Below, one piece after another: positions 59,357 to 64,000 of a stretch of DNA of 64,000 bases. The stretch covers positions 1,640,501 through 1,704,500 of the forward strand of contig NZ_AP022673.1 of NCBI RefSeq assembly GCF_013374115.1. Reading direction: 5' to 3'. How positions within the stretch are numbered: position 1 is the first letter of the stretch; each line of letters begins with the position of its first letter. Origin of the DNA: Sphingomonas sp. HMP9. GTDB lineage: Bacteria > Pseudomonadota > Alphaproteobacteria > Sphingomonadales > Sphingomonadaceae. The notes beneath the pieces are model-generated. The model had not been told where the DNA came from, made no database searches, and was given only the letters and a program-made list of their open reading frames with translations. The position numbers and the translations under genes were made by a program.

Positions 59357-60418
59357 GTGAAGCGAACGATCGTGGCGGGGCTGACCCTCGCATTTCTAAC
59401 GCAGACAGCCGCCGCACGCGACACCGCACCGCCGCTGCGGATCAACGATGTTGCGGTGATCGGCACGCACAACAGCTACAAACAGCCGATGCCCGCCGCG
59501 ACGATGGCGAAGGTCCGGGCGGCCGATCCGGCGATGGCCGATGCGCTCGATTATTCGCACCGCAGCCTGGGCGAGCAGCTCGACGCCGGCGCGCGGCAAC
59601 TCGAGATCGACGTGAATTACGACCCGCAAGGCGGCCATTACGCGCGCGGCTCGACCGATCCGAAGCTCAAGCGGCCGGGCTTCAAGGTGTTGCACATCCC
59701 CGGCATCGACAACGCCTCGAGCTGCGTCCTGCTCACCGAATGCCTCGCGGTCATCCGCGACTGGTCGGCAAAGCATCCGCACCACGTACCGATCCTGCTG
59801 ATGTTCAACGCCAAGGATGAACGCAACGCCGCGCGAGGCGGGATCGATGCGCTGCCGTTCGACGAAGCGGCGTACGATGCGCTCGATGCGGAAATCCGCT
59901 CGGTGATGGCGCCGGCCAAGCTGATCGTGCCCGACGACGTGCAGGGCCGCTATCCGACGCTGCGGGAGGCGGTGCTGGCGAACAACTGGCCGTTGCTGGA
60001 GGCATCGCGCGGCAAATTCCTGTTCGCGCTGGACGAGCCCCCCGCCAAGGTCGCGGTGTATCGTGGCAAGCGGCGTTCGCTTGAGGGACGCGTGTTCTTC
60101 ATCAACACCGACGAAGCATCACCCGCCGCGGCGTATCTGACGCTCAACGACCCCGTCCGCGATGCAGCACGCATCCGCCGCGACGTCGCCGCCGGGTTCA
60201 TCGTCCGCACCCGCGCCGATGCCAACACGCGTGAGGCGCGCGCCGACGATACCGTCCCGCGCGACACCGCCCTGGCAGGCGGCGCGAACTACGTCTCGAC
60301 CGACTATCTCTGGCCCGATCCGCGCTTTGCCGGCGGTTATCACGTCGCCCTGCCCGGCGGGCTGGTCGCCCGCTGCAATCCCGTGCGCCGTCCAAAGGGC
60401 TGCGGCGATCTCGATTAA
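59357..60418 (+). CDS. Periplasmic PI-PLC-like phosphodiesterase (Ca2+-dependent phosphoinositide phospholipase C type)
   Basis: 353 residues starting at GTG 59357 with GGGAGA 7 bases before it. The export signal is KRTIVAGLTLAFLTQTAAA. The PI-PLC TIM-barrel signs are the first catalytic His in VAVIGTHNSYK (residue 38), LDAGARQLEIDVNYDPQG with metal-binding Glu/Asp, and the second His in FKVLHIPGIDNAS. Two further segments, VPILLMFNAKDE and FLFALDEPP, follow the barrel order. The family cleaves phosphoinositides or glycerophosphodiesters. It is the only gene downstream of the TonB receptor in the unit, and the C-terminus ends in a small Cys-containing tail (VARCNPVRRPKGCGDLD). Confidence 0.88.
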   Translation: MKRTIVAGLTLAFLTQTAAARDTAPPLRINDVAVIGTHNSYKQPMPAATMAKVRAADPAMADALDYSHRSLGEQLDAGARQLEIDVNYDPQGGHYARGSTDPKLKRPGFKVLHIPGIDNASSCVLLTECLAVIRDWSAKHPHHVPILLMFNAKDERNAARGGIDALPFDEAAYDALDAEIRSVMAPAKLIVPDDVQGRYPTLREAVLANNWPLLEASRGKFLFALDEPPAKVAVYRGKRRSLEGRVFFINTDEASPAAAYLTLNDPVRDAARIRRDVAAGFIVRTRADANTREARADDTVPRDTALAGGANYVSTDYLWPDPRFAGGYHVALPGGLVARCNPVRRPKGCGDLD

Positions 60419-60547
60419 GCGTGCCAAGTGATCCGTACGGCCACTGTCCCGGATACACTCTGCATTGACGACGGATAACGCTGAAAAGTGCATAGTCTGC
60501 ACGCCGGCCGAGTCGTCGGTCGCCGTTCCGACGCGAGGAGCACTGCG

Positions 60548-60964
60548 ATGCCCAAGATGATCTTTCTCAACCTGCCGGTCGCCGACGTCGCGGCATCGAC
60601 CGCCTTCTATGAGGCGATCGGTTTCGTGAGGGACGCCCGGTTCAGCAACGAGCAGGCGTCGTCGATGGTCTGGTCGGATGCGATCTACGTCATGCTGCTC
60701 GCCAAGCCCTTCTTTGCGACATTCACCGAGAAGACGATCGTCGACGCGGCGACCAACTCCACCGGACATTATGCGCTGTCGTTCGATAGTCGCGACGCGG
60801 TTGATGCGATCACGCGGGCGGCGATCGAGGCGGGCGGACGCGAGTTGCACGAGGCGCAAGACCTGGGCTTCATGTACAGCCGCGCCTTCGATGATCTCGA
60901 TGGCCATGGCTTCGGGCCGTTCTGGATGAACCCCGCTGCCGTCGAGGAAGGCCCCCCCTCGTGA
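60548..60964 (+). CDS. VOC-family (glyoxalase/extradiol-like) protein
   Basis: 138 residues. The fold is that of paired beta-alpha-beta-beta-beta units: KMIFLNLPVADVAASTAFYEAIGF at the N-terminus and a second module with GHYALSFDSRDAVDAITRAAIEAGG and FMYSRAFDDLDGHGFGPFWMNP. Metal-binding residues are plausible at the His/Glu positions of the second half. GAGGAG 7 bases before ATG 60548 supports the start. Such small proteins include antibiotic-resistance and glyoxalase-like proteins; no substrate can be assigned. Confidence 0.85.
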   Translation: MPKMIFLNLPVADVAASTAFYEAIGFVRDARFSNEQASSMVWSDAIYVMLLAKPFFATFTEKTIVDAATNSTGHYALSFDSRDAVDAITRAAIEAGGRELHEAQDLGFMYSRAFDDLDGHGFGPFWMNPAAVEEGPPS

Positions 60965-61237
60965 TGACACTGCATCTCCCCGTTTCCCCTCGGGACGGGG
61001 ACTGTTTCGACGGTACGATCCAGCACTGCAACGAGCACCACGGCTGAGATAGCTCGACGACACGTACGCTCGTCCAAGTCTCCTGAAGCACACAGAAAGA
61101 CCGCCGCGGCGTCCGCGTCCCGTAGCGCCAGCTGGCGCGTAGCCTTTGACCCGCGTCAACCCGATCCTTGTCCGTGATCAACGCCCTCATGGCCTCCCGC
61201 GCCTAGCGCAATGGCCTTGTACTACGGGAGCCGGACC

Positions 61238-61939
61238 ATGAATGTGTTGATCAAGACCCTCGCCATCGGCGTAGCGTGCACGGCTATGGTCGCCGTCACC
61301 GCCCCTGCGCTCGCGCAGGCCGACCCGGTACCGCGCCAGGGCATCGCCGCCGGCGACGTGCTGTTGCGCGTCCGGACGATCCTGGTCGCGCCGAACGAGA
61401 CATCGGGCAGCGTCCTGCCCGCGTTTCCCGGCGAGCATGTCCGCGTCGACAACAGCTTCATGCCCGAGGTCGATGTCACCTACATGGCGACAGATCACAT
61501 CGGTTTCGAGCTGATCGCGTCGACTACCAGGCATCAGGCCAATGGCCGTACGGGTACGACCGGCTCGATCGGCAAGCTCGCCTCGACCTGGGTGCTGCCG
61601 CCGACGCTGACCGCGCAATATCACCTGAACCCGACGGGCAGGATCCGCCCCTATGTCGGTGCCGGGCTCAACTACACGATCTTCTGGAACGAGACCGCGT
61701 CGAAAGGGCTCGGCGCCGCGGTCGGCCCTACTGACGTCCGCATGAAGGACAGCATCGGCTGGGCGGCACAGGCGGGTGTCGATATCGACATCACGCCGCG
61801 GGTGTTCCTCAATCTCGACGTCAAATTCATCGACATCGATACGAGCGCGCGGCTGCGGACGACGGCGGCCGGCACGCAGCGCGTCGCGATCAGTCTCGAT
61901 CCGCTCGTGTTTGGCGTTGGGCTTGGGATCCGGCTGTGA
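61238..61939 (+). CDS. OmpW-family outer-membrane protein
   Basis: 233 residues from ATG 61238 (CGGGAG upstream). Signal peptide LIKTLAIGVACTAMVAVTAPALAQA. The eight-stranded barrel pattern of OmpW is present: GDVLLRVRTILVAPNE, VDNSFMPEVDVTYMATDHIGFELIAS, LPPTLTAQYHLNPTGRIRPYVGAGLNYTIFW and IDITPRVFLNLDVKFIDI, ending LDPLVFGVGLGIRL. OmpW proteins form a narrow hydrophobic channel in the outer membrane and respond to stress or small hydrophobic compounds. It is separated by about 270 non-coding bases from the VOC gene and converges on cydC. Confidence 0.9.
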   Translation: MNVLIKTLAIGVACTAMVAVTAPALAQADPVPRQGIAAGDVLLRVRTILVAPNETSGSVLPAFPGEHVRVDNSFMPEVDVTYMATDHIGFELIASTTRHQANGRTGTTGSIGKLASTWVLPPTLTAQYHLNPTGRIRPYVGAGLNYTIFWNETASKGLGAAVGPTDVRMKDSIGWAAQAGVDIDITPRVFLNLDVKFIDIDTSARLRTTAAGTQRVAISLDPLVFGVGLGIRL

Positions 61940-61995
61940 TGGGCACGGCGACGCTTCCATGACCGTGCGCGACCCCGCCCCGTGTATCTGCAGCG

Positions 61996-63621
61996 TCAGG
62001 CGATTTTCGCTACAGGTCGGACGTCGATCGCCGCCGAGGCCGGGGCGACCGCAAGGTGGCGATCGCAGAGCGCAACCATCGCCGGACGGTGGCTGACCAT
62101 CACGAGCCCCTGCCGTGTTCTGGCGAGCCGGGCGAACAGGCGCTCGGCGACCCGGCGTTCGGTGTCGCGGTCGAGGCCTTCGGTCGGTTCGTCGAGCAGC
62201 AACCACGGTGCCGGGACGAGACAGGCGCGGGCGAGCGCGAGGCGGCGCCGTTCGCCGCCGGACAGCCGCACGCCGTGTTCCCCGATCCAGCTGTCGAGGC
62301 CGTCCGGAAGCGCCTGGATCACGTCCGCCAACGCAACGTCGCCGAGAACCGCCCACATCGCGGTATCGTCGGCCAGCGGATCGCCCAGCGCGAGGGCGTC
62401 GCGGATCGTGCCGGCCAGCAGCGCTGCGTCCTGTGGTGCCCAGCCGAACGTCGCGCGTCGCACCGCCAGAGGAACGGTGGTGATGTCCCTACCGCCGATG
62501 AACGCCGTGCCCGGTTCCACCGTTCGCAAACCGAGCAGGCCTTCCACGAGCGTGGTCTTGCCGGTTCCCGATGCGCCGATCAAAGCGACTCGCGTGCCGG
62601 CCGGCAGGTGCGTCCCAAGCAGACCGATCGTCGGCGCCGTCGCGCACCCGGCCGGTTCGCCCTGTTCGACGATGCCCGGCAACAGGCCATTCAGCCGCGC
62701 CATGGCCTCGCATACCGCGCTGCGCTGCGCCAAACTGCGCAACACCGGTCCCGCCCCATCGATCGTCATCACCGCCGCCAGCGCGCACAAGGCGGCGATC
62801 GGTGCGCCCTCGGGTGCCGCGAGGACCAGAGCGGCGAGTCCCGCCACGCCGAGCGCGACCGCCTGGATGAACTCGAACCAGCCCGCCATGCCCGCCTGCG
62901 CGCGTTGCGCGTCCGCGAGGCGGAGGCTGCCCGCGTCGACCGCCGCCATCGCCTGCGCCTCGACCCCATAGCAGCGCAGCTCGGCGGCAGCATCGGCGAC
63001 GCCGGCGAACATGTCCTTCAGGGCGCCACTCGCCCGCTGCACGTCGCGGCCCGGTGCATGGAGGCGTCGGGCGAGCAGGGTCGCCACCCCCATGAGACCG
63101 GCCAGGCACGCCACCACCGCAATCGCCGGTCGCCATCCTCCCAGGCCGCATAGAAGCAAGCCACTCGCGAGTGCTGCGATCATGCCGGGCACCGCAGAGA
63201 GCCGGACGAACTGTGCCTCGACGACGTTGACGTCCTGGACGATGCGGGCAGTCGCCTCGCCCTGGGTCAACGCCAGCGCATGAACAGCGGGACCGCGCGC
63301 CAAGCCCAGAAACAAGGCAGGACGGATGCGGGCGAGCGCGCCGAACGCCGCGTCGTGGCTGGCGAGCCGCTCGCCGTACCGCCCCGCGGTGCGAAGGATC
63401 GCGAGCAGACGGATGCCGGCACTCGGCAGCATGTAGTTGAAGCCCTGCGCGGCGATCGTCCCGGCAAGCCCGGCAACCGCGGCGGCGGTGATGAACCAGC
63501 CCGACAGCCCGAGCAGCACGACCGAGGCCATCGCGACGATCGCCGCATAGCCACTCGCACGCCACAGGCCGCGGCGTTGCCGCCTGCGCTCGTCGGCGAT
63601 CAATGTCTCGAACGCGGTCAT
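61996..63621 (-). CDS. cydC: Thiol reductant ABC exporter subunit CydC
   Basis: 541 residues. A transmembrane domain with six helices (about 20-310) is followed by the ATPase domain. The latter has GASGTGKTT (Walker A), [15 protein letters not shown] (signature), [11 protein letters not shown] (Walker B) and the switch His in VMVSHRPAM. CydCD exports cysteine/glutathione and is needed for cytochrome bd assembly. The ATG overlaps the stop of cydD (63618-63621, ATGA). Some residues of the membrane domain are typical of Cyd[23 protein letters not shown]-like [14 protein letters not shown]. Confidence 0.93.
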   Translation of the reverse strand: MTAFETLIADERRRQRRGLWRASGYAAIVAMASVVLLGLSGWFITAAAVAGLAGTIAAQGFNYMLPSAGIRLLAILRTAGRYGERLASHDAAFGALARIRPALFLGLARGPAVHALALTQGEATARIVQDVNVVEAQFVRLSAVPGMIAALASGLLLCGLGGWRPAIAVVACLAGLMGVATLLARRLHAPGRDVQRASGALKDMFAGVADAAAELRCYGVEAQAMAAVDAGSLRLADAQRAQAGMAGWFEFIQAVALGVAGLAALVLAAPEGAPIAALCALAAVMTIDGAGPVLRSLAQRSAVCEAMARLNGLLPGIVEQGEPAGCATAPTIGLLGTHLPAGTRVALIGASGTGKTTLVEGLLGLRTVEPGTAFIGGRDITTVPLAVRRATFGWAPQDAALLAGTIRDALALGDPLADDTAMWAVLGDVALADVIQALPDGLDSWIGEHGVRLSGGERRRLALARACLVPAPWLLLDEPTEGLDRDTERRVAERLFARLARTRQGLVMVSHRPAMVALCDRHLAVAPASAAIDVRPVAKIA

Positions 63622-64000
63622 GCCGGTGCGCCCAGGTGGATCACGACATCGGCGATCGCGGCCAGCCGCGCGCTATGAGTCGCGATGATCGTCGTCCGGC
63701 CGGCACACGCGCGCTTGATCGCCTCGACCAGGCGCACTTCGGACTCAATATCCAGATGCGCGGTCGGCTCGTCGAGCAACAAGACGGGCGCTGGCTTCAA
63801 CAGCGCGCGGGCAAGCGCGATCCGACGCCGTTCCCCGCCGGACAGCCCGCTGCCGCGTGCGTCGATCGCTGCGCCCAACCCGCCGCGTGCGAGCAGCATC
63901 GGCGATAGGCCAGCGATCCGTGCGACTTCCGCGATCCGCTCGACCGCGGCGCTCGGATCGGCGAGCGCGATGTTCCCGCCGATCGTGCCCGGCAGGATCA
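63618..64000 (-). CDS. cydD: Thiol reductant ABC exporter subunit CydD, 3' end (partial at window edge)
   Basis: Only the last 126 or so codons are inside the window. Visible are [11 protein letters not shown], the signature [19 protein letters not shown], Walker [13 protein letters not shown] and the switch His in ATHSARL. The reading frame is open to the right edge; the start lies outside. The stop codon overlaps the start of cydC, so the pair is translationally coupled. The cytochrome bd genes are not seen in the window. Confidence 0.92.
   Translation of the reverse strand, partial: ILPGTIGGNIALADPSAAVERIAEVARIAGLSPMLLARGGLGAAIDARGSGLSGGERRRIALARALLKPAPVLLLDEPTAHLDIESEVRLVEAIKRACAGRTTIIATHSARLAAIADVVIHLGAPA

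Overview
The window is chromosomal DNA from a high-GC alphaproteobacterium, most likely a sphingomonad (Sphingomonas or a close relative). The reasons are four large TonB-dependent receptors, a hexuronate gene set under a LacI regulator, a Fec-type ECF sigma/anti-sigma pair, Tat-exported carbohydrate enzymes, and many intergenic inverted-repeat elements with 'cgaaggccgggg' or 'cgaaggcggga' arms. The assignment rests on gene content and protein style only; there is no rRNA here. I see no insertion sequence, integrase, prophage or CRISPR array.

Left part (0-16.3 kb): a small secreted Ala/Pro-rich protein; an MFE-type SDR; an S24/LexA-like regulator divergent from two small genes; glutaryl-CoA dehydrogenase with a class III CoA-transferase (glutarate catabolism); an FHS-type sugar transporter divergent from an orphan [2Fe-2S] subunit; an RcnB-like protein with a long disordered region; a prolyl-4-hydroxylase-like oxygenase; RecJ; tRNA-Glu(TTC); and a lower-GC patch with a DUF2236 protein. 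The part ends with a compact operon of a NrtR-like NUDIX/winged-helix regulator, an SPFH protein and an NAD-kinase-like protein behind a promoter with a long-spaced palindrome.

Plant polysaccharide part (16.4-39.6 kb): a GH43 glycosidase, an alpha/beta hydrolase and a hexuronate/pectin system. The system consists of a glycan TonB receptor, a cupin, uxaC-kduI-kduD-kdgK-carboxylesterase, a LacI regulator, uxaA, a hydratase and a hexuronate MFS transporter. A near-identical 14-bp operator (TGACACCGGTTACC) occurs at four promoters and ties these genes into one regulon. A 1266-residue LamG protein of unknown function and a DUF885 protein follow.

Right part (39.7-64 kb): sigma factor, FecR, STN-type TonB receptor and a phytase-like phosphatase; a Fur-box-preceded TonB receptor coupled to a PepSY membrane protein; LysR regulator divergent from an aldo/keto reductase and an MFS exporter; an FMN-dependent alpha-hydroxyacid oxidase; a CYTH-CHAD protein convergent with an alkaline phosphatase; a TonB receptor followed by a PI-PLC-like phosphodiesterase; a VOC protein; an OmpW-like protein; and cydC with the 3' end of cydD running off the edge. 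Phytase, alkaline phosphatase, PI-PLC-like enzyme and the polyphosphate-type CHAD protein suggest a neighbourhood for organophosphate use. That theme is inference.
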